This document shows positions 8,070-16,689 of a stretch of DNA of 49,873 nt, one piece after another; within the stretch, counting starts at the first letter, position 1, and each line of letters begins with the position of its first letter. The stretch is from positions 1-49,873 of the forward strand of contig CALVGQ010000004.1 of the NCBI GenBank assembly GCA_944327135.1, given 5' to 3'. Position numbers and translations under genes: made by a program. The stretch is from an uncultured Erysipelotrichaceae bacterium. GTDB taxonomy: Bacteria; Bacillota_I; Bacilli_A; Erysipelotrichales; Erysipelotrichaceae. Below the pieces are notes generated by a model. The model saw nothing but the letters and a program-made list of their open reading frames with translations. It was not told the DNA's origin and did no database searches.

Positions 8070-9071
8070 TCAACGTGTCGATTCACGAAAATGAATCGTA
8101 CACTTTAAGATTTGATTCGGTGCCTCTTCGTTTCTTCCTTCAATCGCATCCAAAAGAATCCGACATGCATGCTTTCCTTCTGTATCGGCAGGCTGATGAA
8201 TAGCTGATACCGTTGGTGAAGAAAATCCCGTCCACTCCTGATTATCAAAACCAATCAGACCAATCTGATGAGGTATTTTTTCACGAAATGGCTGGAGTGC
8301 CAAATAAACTTTTGGCAAGGCCCAACAATTCACAACAAAAAGACAAGTAGGAACCATGGGATCCAGTCTTTCTTGGAATGCTGCTGTTAATTCTTCAGCT
8401 TCAGTGTTTTCAGAAAGAATCACAACTTCACAAGGGCGATTTAAGCGCCGCAGTTCATCAAGAAAACCACCAGTTCGTTCCATTCTAGTAGACAATATTC
8501 CCGGTTCTGCAGTGAGTAAAAGGAACTTCTCATATCCAGCAGCGCTCAAAAGCTCTGCAGCTTCTCGAACCGCTTCATCATTGTTGGTCTTGACCCACAT
8601 TCCGCGGGGGGTTCGGGATTGAGAATCAATCGATACAACCGGTTTGGCAGCAGACTGGATCTTTTTTTCAATCTTTTCAAATTCCATAGTTGGCTGAACG
8701 ATAAATCCATCCACGCCCATCTGCATCATTCGCTCCACCGCTTGCGCTTCTCGCTCCACATCATAACCGCTGCTGCTGATCATCAGCTGATAACCAGCCT
8801 GAACTGCTATGGTTTCAATTCCTTTCACAAGCTGATTCGCAAACGAATTGGTAATATCTCCAATGATCACACCAATCAATCGACTATGCTTGGCACTGAG
8901 CGAACGAGCTAAGGCACTTGGACGATAACCTGTCTGTTCAATCACTTCTTGAATCCGCTGGGCAGTCTCTCGCGACATTTTTTCAGTTTTTCCATTTAAA
9001 TAAAAGGAAACGGTCGTTTTTGAGGTTCCTGAAATACGGGCAATTTCCTTGATGGTTATTTTCTCACTCAT
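8070..9071 (-). CDS. LacI-family repressor of the unsaturated-uronate locus
   Basis: A 333-residue LacI/GalR regulator. The N-terminal helix-turn-helix and hinge are typical (ITIKEIARISGTSKTTVSFY, then YRPSALARSLSAKHSRLIGV). The periplasmic-binding-protein-like effector domain runs from about residue 60 to the end (VDGFIVQPT, LIGFDNQEWTGFSSPTVSAI). It follows the GH88 hydrolase gene by 37 bases, with an AGGAGG ribosome-binding site, and so is probably transcribed from the same promoter. That would make it subject to its own control. The palindromes AAACCGGTTT in the divergent promoter region are its natural candidate operators (inference). The effector is likely a keto-deoxy-gluconate-type intermediate, as for KdgR proteins. 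Confidence 0.9.
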   Translation of the reverse strand: MSEKITIKEIARISGTSKTTVSFYLNGKTEKMSRETAQRIQEVIEQTGYRPSALARSLSAKHSRLIGVIIGDITNSFANQLVKGIETIAVQAGYQLMISSSGYDVEREAQAVERMMQMGVDGFIVQPTMEFEKIEKKIQSAAKPVVSIDSQSRTPRGMWVKTNNDEAVREAAELLSAAGYEKFLLLTAEPGILSTRMERTGGFLDELRRLNRPCEVVILSENTEAEELTAAFQERLDPMVPTCLFVVNCWALPKVYLALQPFREKIPHQIGLIGFDNQEWTGFSSPTVSAIHQPADTEGKHACRILLDAIEGRNEEAPNQILKCTIHFRESTR

Positions 9072-9108
9072 GTGACCTTCCTCCTGTTGGCCTGTGAAGC
9101 GGCAACGA

Positions 9109-10305
9109 TTACCAATATGGACTCCAAGACCGGCTCATGCGGACCAATGCCTCTAAAAAGAAATAATCACCCCATAGATTGCCCTCATCAACTCCCTTTT
9201 TGCTATGCCAGGAATACACGCCATGATAAAGCAGCGGAGCTCCTGGTTTAGGATTTTCACTAGTATAGCTTTGAATTAAGGAATGCAGCATGGCATGCGC
9301 CGCATGGCGAAAGATTTCCTTATCTGGATCTGTCTCTGGCAGCACCGCGTTCATCTCCAAAAGCCCGCAGCAGGCAATCGCTGCAGCACTGGAATCTCGC
9401 GGCTGACTGGCATCCCTCACAAAAATCAAATCCCAGCAGCAGATCCAATCCTGCGGCAATCGGTTCAAGAAATAATGAGTCATCCCTCGATACAACGGAA
9501 TCAGATCCGAATCATGTAAATATCGATAGTTTAGTGGTAAACCAGCAATTCCCCAAGCCTGACCACGTGCCCATGAAGAATCGTCGCAATACCCCTGATG
9601 AGTCACACCGCGAATCGGCTCCCCCGTATTGGGATCCATAAAAAAGGTATGGAAGGCACTTGCATCATCCCGGATGACATAGCGGATTGCAGTAGCCAGA
9701 TGGCGTTGTGCAATCTCTTTGTATCTTGTCTTGCCGGTCGTTTCTGCAGCCCAATACAAAAGCGGAAGATTCAACAAGCAGTCAATAATAAAGCGATAAT
9801 GTTCAGGACGGCCAAATTCCCCCCATGCCTGAATAAATTGACCTTTTTCTTGAAACCGGCTTAAGAGCTGGTCTGCGGCCATCAAAGCCGCCTCTTTCGC
9901 TTGACGATTGCCAATCAGCTTCCAAGCGGCAACACAGGAAGGGGTATATAAGAAACCCAGATCATGGTGATCGACCAAGATCCGGTGCGAAATCCGGTGA
10001 TAAAAGCTTTCACAGTTACGCTCTGCTAATTCTCGATATTTCATCTCATGTGTCAGTTCATAAGCCAGCCAAAGCATACCGGTCCAGAAACCTTCGGTCC
10101 ATTCTTTGTTTTCTGTGATCGGATAGATCAGATTCTCAGTAGCGCTAAAAGGAAATTGTTCATTGAAATAGGCCATATTCAGATCAAGCTGGCGTAACGC
10201 CTGAACAATTGCCTCTTCAATTTCGCTTTGAGTAAGTAAGGGAAGACTTAAAAGTTCTTGTCTTCGTGCAAGGGGTTCTATATGAATCATTTTTTTATAG
10301 GTCAT
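9109..10305 (-). CDS. ugl: Unsaturated glucuronyl hydrolase (GH88)
   Basis: A 398-residue (alpha/alpha)6-barrel hydrolase of family GH88. It hydrates and splits the 4,5-unsaturated uronic acid left at the non-reducing end when polysaccharide lyases cut hyaluronan, chondroitin or similar glycans. The two acidic positions known from the Bacillus enzyme appear in VDHHDLGFLY (about residue 112) and FIIDCLLNLPLLYW (about residue 174). Other conserved parts are THQGYCDDSSWARGQAWG, RDSSAAAIACCGLL and the C-terminal EGNLWGDYFFLEAL. No signal peptide is present, so it acts in the cytosol on imported disaccharides. It has an AAGGAGA site before ATG 10305 and a near-perfect promoter. No lyase or importer gene is in the window. 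Confidence 0.92.
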   Translation of the reverse strand: MTYKKMIHIEPLARRQELLSLPLLTQSEIEEAIVQALRQLDLNMAYFNEQFPFSATENLIYPITENKEWTEGFWTGMLWLAYELTHEMKYRELAERNCESFYHRISHRILVDHHDLGFLYTPSCVAAWKLIGNRQAKEAALMAADQLLSRFQEKGQFIQAWGEFGRPEHYRFIIDCLLNLPLLYWAAETTGKTRYKEIAQRHLATAIRYVIRDDASAFHTFFMDPNTGEPIRGVTHQGYCDDSSWARGQAWGIAGLPLNYRYLHDSDLIPLYRGMTHYFLNRLPQDWICCWDLIFVRDASQPRDSSAAAIACCGLLEMNAVLPETDPDKEIFRHAAHAMLHSLIQSYTSENPKPGAPLLYHGVYSWHSKKGVDEGNLWGDYFFLEALVRMSRSWSPYW

Positions 10306-10321
10306 AATCGTCTCCTTTTAG

Positions 10322-10333
10322 TAAACCGGTTTA
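10322..10333. promoter_or_regulatory. Operator palindrome (LacI-type)
   Basis: Perfect 12-base palindrome TAAACCGGTTTA between the GH88 promoter and its start codon, placed to block transcription. Its core recurs at 10453-10462. The divergent LacI-family repressor is the candidate ligand. Confidence 0.75.
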
Positions 10334-10345
10334 TTTTATAAAAAT

Positions 10346-10374
10346 ATTATATTCATTCACTTTTGATCTGTCAA
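10346..10374 (-). promoter_or_regulatory. Promoter of GH88-lacI operon
   Basis: Minus strand -35 TTGACA (10369-10374), 17-base spacer, -10 TATAAT (10346-10351): both hexamers are consensus. Confidence 0.88.
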
Positions 10375-10392
10375 CGGAAGTTTTTATTCAGA

Positions 10393-10406
10393 AGAAAGCG
10401 GTTTCT
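10393..10406. promoter_or_regulatory. Additional LacI/CcpA-like operator
   Basis: AGAAAGCGGTTTCT is a nearly symmetrical site with a central CG. It is close to the cre consensus WGWAARCGYTWWMA, with two mismatches, and also resembles the AAACCGGTTT sites. It lies between the two divergent promoters, so it could bind CcpA or the local repressor. Confidence 0.5.
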
Positions 10407-10446
10407 TTTGTTAGAATTCATTCGTTTTCTAGCAAAAAAAAGAGTA

Positions 10447-10475
10447 TTGACAAAACCGGTTTACTTCGTTATCCT
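10447..10475 (+). promoter_or_regulatory. Promoter of the aldolase operon with embedded operator
   Basis: Plus strand -35 TTGACA (10447-10452), 17-base spacer, -10 TATCCT (10470-10475). The spacer contains AAACCGGTTT (10453-10462), the same core as the operator on the other arm, so a bound repressor would occlude RNA polymerase. Confidence 0.82.
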
Positions 10476-10513
10476 GAATTCGGATAGATTTTATCCTGGA
10501 AAGGATCCTATGA

Positions 10514-11494
10514 ATGAACGCTATTTTTGAACGTCTTGCCAATATTGGAATCATTCCGGTCATCAAAATTCCGGAAGCTCAAGATGCTGTTCCGCTAGCC
10601 AAAGCACTGCTGCAAGGCGGAATTGACTGTGCGGAAATCACTTTCCGCAATGAACATGCCCCTGCCGCCCTTGCCGCTATCCATCAGGCGCTTCCTGAAA
10701 TGCTCATTGGTGCAGGAACCGTGCTGACGATCGAACAGGCTCAAGCCGCTCGCGACGCTGGAGCTCAATTTATCGTTACTCCTGGATTCAACCGGCAAGT
10801 GGCTAGTTGGTGCCTTGAGCACCAGATCCCGATTCTATGCGGCGTCAGCACTGCTTTTGAAATTGAACAGGCCCTGGAACTCGGCTTAACGACCTTAAAA
10901 TTTTTCCCGGCGCAGTCCAGCGGCGGAGTTCAAAAAATCAAGGACTTATCTGCGCCTTATCCGATGGTCCATTTCATCCCAACCGGAGGCATCGGCTTGA
11001 ATCATCTTCAGGATTATCTCAGTCTGCCCTGTGTTGCAGCAGTAGGAGGCAGCTTCATGATTCCTCAGGAAGCCTTAGAGCAAAAAGATTGGAAGCAGAT
11101 TGAGATCTCCGCACAGGAAGCTGTTGCAGCGATGTTGGACTACCGGCTGATTCATCTGGGAGTGAATCATGATCACAAAGAAGAAGCCCAGAAAACTGCT
11201 GATCTTCTTTGTTCGCTTTTTCATTTTCACCGTTATGATAAGCCTAAAAGTACGTTTGCCTCAGTCGGGTTTGAGCTGATGCACCAAAAAGGTCCTGGAA
11301 AAAATGGCCATATCGGCATTTATACTCCTTTTCCAGACAAAGCACTCTATCACCTTAAAAAGCTAGGAATCCAGCCTCTCCCTGAAACCATTACCTACAA
11401 CAAGATCAGTCATCGAATCAATTTTGTATATCTGGATATGGAACTGTCTGGATTTGCGATTCATCTGATCAATCCCGATATCAAGATGAAATAA
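10514..11494 (+). CDS. eda: KDPG/KHG aldolase fused to a VOC-like C-terminal domain
   Basis: A 326-residue protein. Residues about 1-205 are a class I 2-keto-3-deoxy-6-phosphogluconate aldolase: GIIPVIKI, the catalytic Glu in CAEITFRN, IGAGTVLT, and the Schiff-base lysine in TTLKFFPAQSSGG, then PTGGIG. It splits KDPG into pyruvate and glyceraldehyde 3-phosphate at the end of uronate breakdown. Residues about 213-326 form a second domain (RLIHLGVNH, HIGIYTPFPDKALYHLKKLG, INFVYLDMELSGFAIHLI) with the look of a glyoxalase/VOC fold. Single-domain aldolases are about 205-215 residues. The ATG at 10514 follows an AAGGA site; the ATG four bases earlier is out of frame. It is the first gene of the plus-strand arm. 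The VOC part might act on a pathway intermediate, which is unproven. Confidence 0.88.
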   Translation: MNAIFERLANIGIIPVIKIPEAQDAVPLAKALLQGGIDCAEITFRNEHAPAALAAIHQALPEMLIGAGTVLTIEQAQAARDAGAQFIVTPGFNRQVASWCLEHQIPILCGVSTAFEIEQALELGLTTLKFFPAQSSGGVQKIKDLSAPYPMVHFIPTGGIGLNHLQDYLSLPCVAAVGGSFMIPQEALEQKDWKQIEISAQEAVAAMLDYRLIHLGVNHDHKEEAQKTADLLCSLFHFHRYDKPKSTFASVGFELMHQKGPGKNGHIGIYTPFPDKALYHLKKLGIQPLPETITYNKISHRINFVYLDMELSGFAIHLINPDIKMK

Positions 11495-11509
11495 AAAGAG
11501 GATAAAACG

Positions 11510-12316
11510 ATGGAATTTACAATGAATCATTTCTCCCTGCAGGGGAAAATCGCTTTAATTACCGGCGCTTCTTACGGTATCGGATTTGCGATCGCCTGTG
11601 GATTCGCAAAGGCCGGAGCCACAATTGTCTTCAATGATCTCAACGAAGAGCTGGTTCAAAAGGGAATGCAGTCATATCAACAGGCTGGTATTTCCGTCCA
11701 TGGCTATGTTTGTGATGTTACAGATGAAGCCGCTGTCCAGGCGCTTGTTGAAAAAATTGAACAGGACGTTGGAACAATCGATATTTTGGTCAACAATGCC
11801 GGAATTATCCGACGGACCCCGATGCTAGAAATGAGCGCCGCTGACTTTCGAAAAGTCATTGATGTGGATCTCAATGCTCCATTTATTGTCAGCAAAGCAG
11901 TCCTCCCCTCCATGATCAAGAAAGGTCATGGAAAGATCATCAACATCTGTTCCATGATGTCTGAGCTGGGACGAGAAACCGTCAGCGCTTATGCAGCTGC
12001 GAAGGGCGGATTAAAAATGCTGACACGGAACATTTGCAGCGAATATGGAAAATATAACATTCAATGCAATGGAATTGGACCTGGTTACATTGAAACCCCG
12101 CAAACCGCCCCGCTGCGGCAGCTTCAGGAAGATGGCAGCCGTCATCCTTTTGATCAATTCATTCTTGCTAAAACGCCAGCCGAACGATGGGGAACCACTG
12201 ATGATCTAGTGGGTCCTGCTGTCTTTTTAGCCAGTGATGCCAGCAATTTTGTCAACGGACATGTACTGTATGTTGATGGCGGAATCTTAGCATACATTGG
12301 AAAACAACCAGAATAA
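11510..12316 (+). CDS. kduD: SDR oxidoreductase, KduD/DhuD-type 2-keto-3-deoxygluconate dehydrogenase
   Basis: A 268-residue classical short-chain dehydrogenase. It has the cofactor motif TGASYGIGFAIA (near residue 19), NNAG in VNNAGIIRR, catalytic Ser (NICSMMSELG), the YxxxK pair in SAYAAAKGGLKML, and the end segment NGHVLYVDGG. Position and similarity to gluconate 5-dehydrogenase/KduD proteins suggest interconversion of 2,5-diketo-3-deoxygluconate and 2-keto-3-deoxygluconate with NAD(P)H. Its neighbours on each side carry out adjacent steps. The ribosome-binding site is AGAGGA, and the gap to the aldolase gene is 15 bases. A gluconate 5-dehydrogenase activity is the main alternative. Confidence 0.88.
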   Translation: MEFTMNHFSLQGKIALITGASYGIGFAIACGFAKAGATIVFNDLNEELVQKGMQSYQQAGISVHGYVCDVTDEAAVQALVEKIEQDVGTIDILVNNAGIIRRTPMLEMSAADFRKVIDVDLNAPFIVSKAVLPSMIKKGHGKIINICSMMSELGRETVSAYAAAKGGLKMLTRNICSEYGKYNIQCNGIGPGYIETPQTAPLRQLQEDGSRHPFDQFILAKTPAERWGTTDDLVGPAVFLASDASNFVNGHVLYVDGGILAYIGKQPE

Positions 12317-12328
12317 AGGAGAAAAAGG

Positions 12329-12973
12329 ATGAAAATTGCATTAATCAATGAAAATTCACAGGCAGCAAAGAACTCTCAAATTTATTTTGAGCTCTGTTCT
12401 GTCGCTCAAAAATTTCATCATCAAGTCGATAATTATGGCATGTTTTCTGCTGAAGATGAACATCAATTAACTTATGTTCAGATTGGATTGCTGGCCTCTT
12501 TGCTGTTATCAACACAAGCCGCAGATTTTGTTGTTACCGGCTGCGGTACAGGCCAGGGAGCAATGCTGGCTTGCAACAGTTTTCCAAATGTTCTTTGCGG
12601 TCACATTACAGATGCTGTGGATGCCTATTTGTTCTCTCAGGTCAACGCTGGCAATGCTATCGCCATTCCCTATGCCCAGAATTATGGATGGGGTGCTGAA
12701 ATCAATCTGCGTTACTTGTTTGAAAAGTTGTTTTCTGAACCGATTGGCGGAGGCTATCCTAAAGAAAGGGCGATTCCGGAACAAACCAACAAACGAATTT
12801 TAGATTCAGTAAAAAAGATTACACACCGACCGCTGCTTGAAATCCTTCAGCAATTGGATCCTCAGTTTCTAAGATCAACTCTTGATTACCCTGTCTTTTA
12901 TGATTTATTTTTCAAAAACAGCAACGACGAAGAAATCAATGCCTGGCTCAAAAGCTTTCTGAAGATACAATAA
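12329..12973 (+). CDS. RpiB/LacAB-family sugar isomerase (DhuI-like)
   Basis: A 214-residue protein with the N-terminal RpiB-type sugar-phosphate isomerase fold (MKIALINENSQAAKNS, VTGCGTGQGAMLACNSFPNV, NAGNAIAIPY) and a C-terminal extension beyond the usual 145-150 residues. RpiB-like proteins of about this length beside kduD are described in streptococci and lactobacilli as DhuI. DhuI isomerises 4-deoxy-L-threo-5-hexosulose uronate released by the GH88 enzyme, replacing KduI. The genomic setting here is the same, so I assign that role by context. It has an AAGGAGAA site, a 12-base gap to kduD, and is last in the operon before a terminator. A KDG kinase, needed between KduD and the aldolase, is not in the window. 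Confidence 0.82.
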   Translation: MKIALINENSQAAKNSQIYFELCSVAQKFHHQVDNYGMFSAEDEHQLTYVQIGLLASLLLSTQAADFVVTGCGTGQGAMLACNSFPNVLCGHITDAVDAYLFSQVNAGNAIAIPYAQNYGWGAEINLRYLFEKLFSEPIGGGYPKERAIPEQTNKRILDSVKKITHRPLLEILQQLDPQFLRSTLDYPVFYDLFFKNSNDEEINAWLKSFLKIQ

Positions 12974-13003
12974 AAAAAGTTTCCTTTTTAGGAAACTTTT
13001 TTT
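12973..13003. terminator. Bidirectional terminator
   Basis: A7, stem AGTTTCC/GGAAACT, T7: serves the uronate operon (+) and the oxidoreductase gene (-). Confidence 0.88.
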
Positions 13004-13005
13004 AA

Positions 13006-16000
13006 TTAATAATCCTTGGACAGCTTAACTAATCGGTTATAACGCTTCTGAGCATCTTTCTTGGTCTTTTCAAACATCTCATAAGCAGTTTCACCCTTCA
13101 GTTTTGGAAGCTGATTGTAACGAGTTTCAGACATGATGAAGTCCTGGAACTTATCCCAATCCGGCTCTTTGCTGTCGATCGTCAGTGGCTGTTCCTTCCG
13201 TGGATCGAAACGATACAGCGTTACATAGCCGCATTCCACCGCTTTGGCCTGAGTTCTTTGATGATTTGCAAGACCGCCTTTAATACCATGCTCAGCACAT
13301 GGGCTATAAGCGATGATCAAAGATGGTCCATCATAGCTTTCTGCTTCTTTGAAAGCATTCAGCGTCTGCTGTTTATTCGCACCCATAGAAACCTGAGCGA
13401 CATAAACATGACCATAGGCCATCGCGATCTGTCCGAGATCTTTCTTCGCAGTGGTCTTACCACCCGCAGCAAACTTCGCAATCGAAGCCGCCTGAGAAGA
13501 TTTGGAAGACTGACCGCCCGTGTTGGAATAAACTTCTGTATCAAGTACCAGAACGTTTACATTCAGGTTATTGGCAATGACATGATCCAATCCACCGTAT
13601 CCGATATCATAAGCCCATCCGTCTCCACCAACGATCCAGATCGACTTGCTGACCAGATCACGCTCATAATCCAACAGTTCTTTTACTGCTTCATTGGAGC
13701 TGGCCTTTACAGCCGCGATGACTTCATCCTTGCAAGCCCGCTGAGCATCCCGGTCGCCATTGGCAGCCAGATATTTTTCAAAGGCTTCTTTGCAGTCCCC
13801 ATCCAAATTCTTTTCCATGATTTCCAGAATTCGAGCTTCCTTGTAATTCTGAGCCAGTGCCATACCGTATCCATACTCAGCATTGTCTTCAAACAAGCTG
13901 TTCGCCCAAGCAACACCATTGCCCTCTTTATCGTTCACAAATGGAGTCGAAGGAGTTGAAGAACAGTAAATCATCGAACAACCGGTTGCATTGGCGACCA
14001 TCATATCTTTACCAAATAACTGGGAAACCAGTTTGTAATACGGAGTCTCACCACATCCTGGGCAAGCGCCAGAAACTTCGAAATAAGGCATCAGGAACTG
14101 GGAACCCTTCACAGTATTGGTTGGGAAGTACTGGGTCTTGTATTCTGTCTCCTTGAACAGGTAATCTGCCAACGGTTCCTGATCCAGTTTGTTGTTGATA
14201 TCAACCATCTGCAATGCTTTGTTGCCGCCCTTACCCGGACATTCAACCACGCACAATCCACAGCCGACACAGTTAGCTGGGCTGACCTGAATCCGATATT
14301 TCAGATTTTCTACTCCCTTGCCCATGGCCGGAATCGTCTTGAATTCCATTGGGGCATTCGCAATTTCTTCATCGGTCAACAGGAACGGACGGATGGTTGC
14401 ATGCGGACAAACATAAGAACAGAAGCCACACTGGATACAGTTATCTGGATTCCAGGTTGGAACCTGAACCGCAATCGTTCTCTTTTCTTTAAAAGAAACA
14501 TTGTTATGGATCGAACCGTCCAGAATGCCATATTTGGTGAAATTGGAAACCGGCAAATCATAACCATCCAGTGAGTTAATTGCCATAACATGATTGTCAA
14601 AATATTCATCTCCGGTTGATACACGGCTGTTATCAAACGGAAGTTCAGCCCATTCCGGTTTTACAGGAATCTCAACCAATCCAGCTTTTCCGCTGTCGAT
14701 GGCTTTATAGTTCAGCTGAACGATTTCTTCACCCTTCTTGGAATAGGACTTCTTTGCCATATATTTCATCAGCTCTACCGCTTTGTCATATGGCATGATC
14801 TGCTCATTCAAAGCAAAGAAGGCTGACTGCAGAATCGTGTTGGTACGCCGTCCCATACCAATTTCCTGAGCAATCTGAGTTGCATCAATGATATAGAACT
14901 TTGCATTCTTTTTCGCCAGACCAGCCAGCAGACGATTTGGCAAATGCTTTTCCAGCTCTTCAGCCGGGAAGGTTGTATTCAGCAGGAAGGTTCCACCTTT
15001 TTTCAAGCAGCTGGTCATATCGTATTTGAAGACATAAGCATCCAAGCTGCAGGAAACAAAGTCTGCATTGTTGATGTAATAGGTCGAACGAATCGGAGAT
15101 TTTCCAAACCGCAGATGCGAACGGGTCACACCGCCAGCTTTCTTGGAATCATATTGGAAATAGGCCTGAGCATATTGATCTGTATTATCTCCAATGATCT
15201 TGATCGAGGATTTGTTGGCAGAAACCGTACCATCCGAGCCTAATCCAAAGAACAAGCAGGAGGTATAATCGCCATCAATCGTAAATTCCGGATCCACCGG
15301 CAGGCTCAGATGAGTCACATCATCATTAACCCCAATCGTAAATTCATCCTTCGGAGCCTCTTTAGCCAATTCGTCGTAAACCGCTTTGATCTGGTTTGGA
15401 GCAGTATCCCGTGAACCCATACCATAGCGTCCGCCGATAATCGTCAGATCCTTGCGATCTTTCAGGGCATGCAGCACATCCAGATACAATGGCTCCCGGG
15501 TTCCCATTTCCTTGGAACGATCCAATACGGCGATCTTCTTTACAGAAGCCGGCAGCACCGCCGTCAAATACTTCACGGAGAAAGGGCGATACAGATGCAC
15601 CTTGATCAAACCAACTTTTTCTCCTTTAGCCATCAGCGCGTCGATTGTTTCTTTGATAGTTTCAGTTACTGAACCCATCGCAACAATCACACGTTCTGCA
15701 TCCGGAGCACCATAGTACGTAAACGGAGCATAATCGCGACCAGTATGTTCACTGATCTTTTTCATATAATCGGCAACAATATCCGCCACCGCTTCATAAT
15801 GCTTGTTTTGTGCTTCGCGTCCTGGGAAGAAAATATCATCATTTTCAGCACCGCCACGAGTTACCGGGTTGGTATGCGGATTCAATGCATTGGCTTTAAA
15901 GCGTTCTACCGCTTCCATATCACAAAGGCTCTTCAAGAATTCCTGATCCATGACTTCAATTTTCTGAATTTCATGAGAAGTTCTGAAACCATCAAAGAAA

Positions 16001-16506
16001 TGAATAAATGGAACAGAAGCTTTGATTGCAGCCAGATGAGCAACTCCGCCCAAATCCATCGCTTCCTGAACCGAATGAGATGCCAGCATGCAGACTCCCG
16101 TCTGACGAGCCGCATAAACATCTTCGTGATCCCCGAAAATATTCAAAGCCCGGCCAGCAATCGCACGAGCTGCGACATGAATGACTCCCGGCAGCAGCTC
16201 TCCGGATAATTTGTAAAGATTTGGTACCATCAAAAGCAGACCCTGAGAAGCAGTAAACGTTGTTGCCAGCGCACCGCCCTGCAGCGCACCATGAATCGCT
16301 CCAGCAGCACCGCCCTCAGACTGCAGTTCCGCTACCTTAACGGTTGTTCCAAAAATATTCTTGCGTCCCTGTGTAGCCCAAGCATCCACCACTTCTGCCA
16401 TTGGGGAAGACGGTGTGATCGGATAGATTGCAGCGACTTCTGTAAACGCATACGCAGTATGAGCAGCAGCCGTGTTTCCATCCATTGACATGAATGTTTT
16501 AGACAT
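13006..16506 (-). CDS. nifJ: Pyruvate:ferredoxin (flavodoxin) oxidoreductase
   Basis: A 1166-residue single-chain enzyme, the usual length for homodimeric PFOR. It converts pyruvate and CoA to acetyl-CoA, CO2 and reduced ferredoxin in the cytosol. The order of domains is typical: N-terminal domain I with AAIYPITPSSPMAE; gamma domain; an insert with two 4Fe-4S clusters (CIQCGFCSYVCP and CVGCGLCVVECPG, about residues 690-760); CPGCGETPYYKL for the proximal cluster and TPP region; and the TPP-Mg motif GDGWAYDIGYGGLDHV with NTGGQ. The start has AGGAGG seven bases upstream, and TATAAT lies at 16536-16541 with only a weak -35. It is monocistronic between terminators. A small 2[4Fe-4S] ferredoxin that could take its electrons is at 39129-39305. 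Confidence 0.97.
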   Translation of the reverse strand: MSKTFMSMDGNTAAAHTAYAFTEVAAIYPITPSSPMAEVVDAWATQGRKNIFGTTVKVAELQSEGGAAGAIHGALQGGALATTFTASQGLLLMVPNLYKLSGELLPGVIHVAARAIAGRALNIFGDHEDVYAARQTGVCMLASHSVQEAMDLGGVAHLAAIKASVPFIHFFDGFRTSHEIQKIEVMDQEFLKSLCDMEAVERFKANALNPHTNPVTRGGAENDDIFFPGREAQNKHYEAVADIVADYMKKISEHTGRDYAPFTYYGAPDAERVIVAMGSVTETIKETIDALMAKGEKVGLIKVHLYRPFSVKYLTAVLPASVKKIAVLDRSKEMGTREPLYLDVLHALKDRKDLTIIGGRYGMGSRDTAPNQIKAVYDELAKEAPKDEFTIGVNDDVTHLSLPVDPEFTIDGDYTSCLFFGLGSDGTVSANKSSIKIIGDNTDQYAQAYFQYDSKKAGGVTRSHLRFGKSPIRSTYYINNADFVSCSLDAYVFKYDMTSCLKKGGTFLLNTTFPAEELEKHLPNRLLAGLAKKNAKFYIIDATQIAQEIGMGRRTNTILQSAFFALNEQIMPYDKAVELMKYMAKKSYSKKGEEIVQLNYKAIDSGKAGLVEIPVKPEWAELPFDNSRVSTGDEYFDNHVMAINSLDGYDLPVSNFTKYGILDGSIHNNVSFKEKRTIAVQVPTWNPDNCIQCGFCSYVCPHATIRPFLLTDEEIANAPMEFKTIPAMGKGVENLKYRIQVSPANCVGCGLCVVECPGKGGNKALQMVDINNKLDQEPLADYLFKETEYKTQYFPTNTVKGSQFLMPYFEVSGACPGCGETPYYKLVSQLFGKDMMVANATGCSMIYCSSTPSTPFVNDKEGNGVAWANSLFEDNAEYGYGMALAQNYKEARILEIMEKNLDGDCKEAFEKYLAANGDRDAQRACKDEVIAAVKASSNEAVKELLDYERDLVSKSIWIVGGDGWAYDIGYGGLDHVIANNLNVNVLVLDTEVYSNTGGQSSKSSQAASIAKFAAGGKTTAKKDLGQIAMAYGHVYVAQVSMGANKQQTLNAFKEAESYDGPSLIIAYSPCAEHGIKGGLANHQRTQAKAVECGYVTLYRFDPRKEQPLTIDSKEPDWDKFQDFIMSETRYNQLPKLKGETAYEMFEKTKKDAQKRYNRLVKLSKDY

Positions 16507-16666
16507 AATAACCTCCTGTTTTCACTAACGGTTTTATTATAAACCCTAAGCTGTGATTTTTAAAGGTTTTTAGCCAAGAAAAGTTCTTAAATCACCTTTA
16601 AAAAAACTTCCAGCAAGAAAAAGAAAGCTTTTTCTGACGAGAATGCTTTCCAGTTCTTTTTTCATC

Positions 16667-16687
16667 AAAAAAAGCGGTAAGACCGCT
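16667..16687 (-). terminator. Terminator of the MATE gene
   Basis: Minus-strand AGCGGT-CTT-ACCGCT stem-loop followed by seven T, just after the MATE stop codon. Confidence 0.88.
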
Positions 16688-16689
16688 CT

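Noticed and set aside
13258-13959. Long plus-strand frame of 233 codons within the pyruvate oxidoreductase gene
   Set aside because: It is antisense to the highly conserved TPP and CoA part of the enzyme and lacks start signals.
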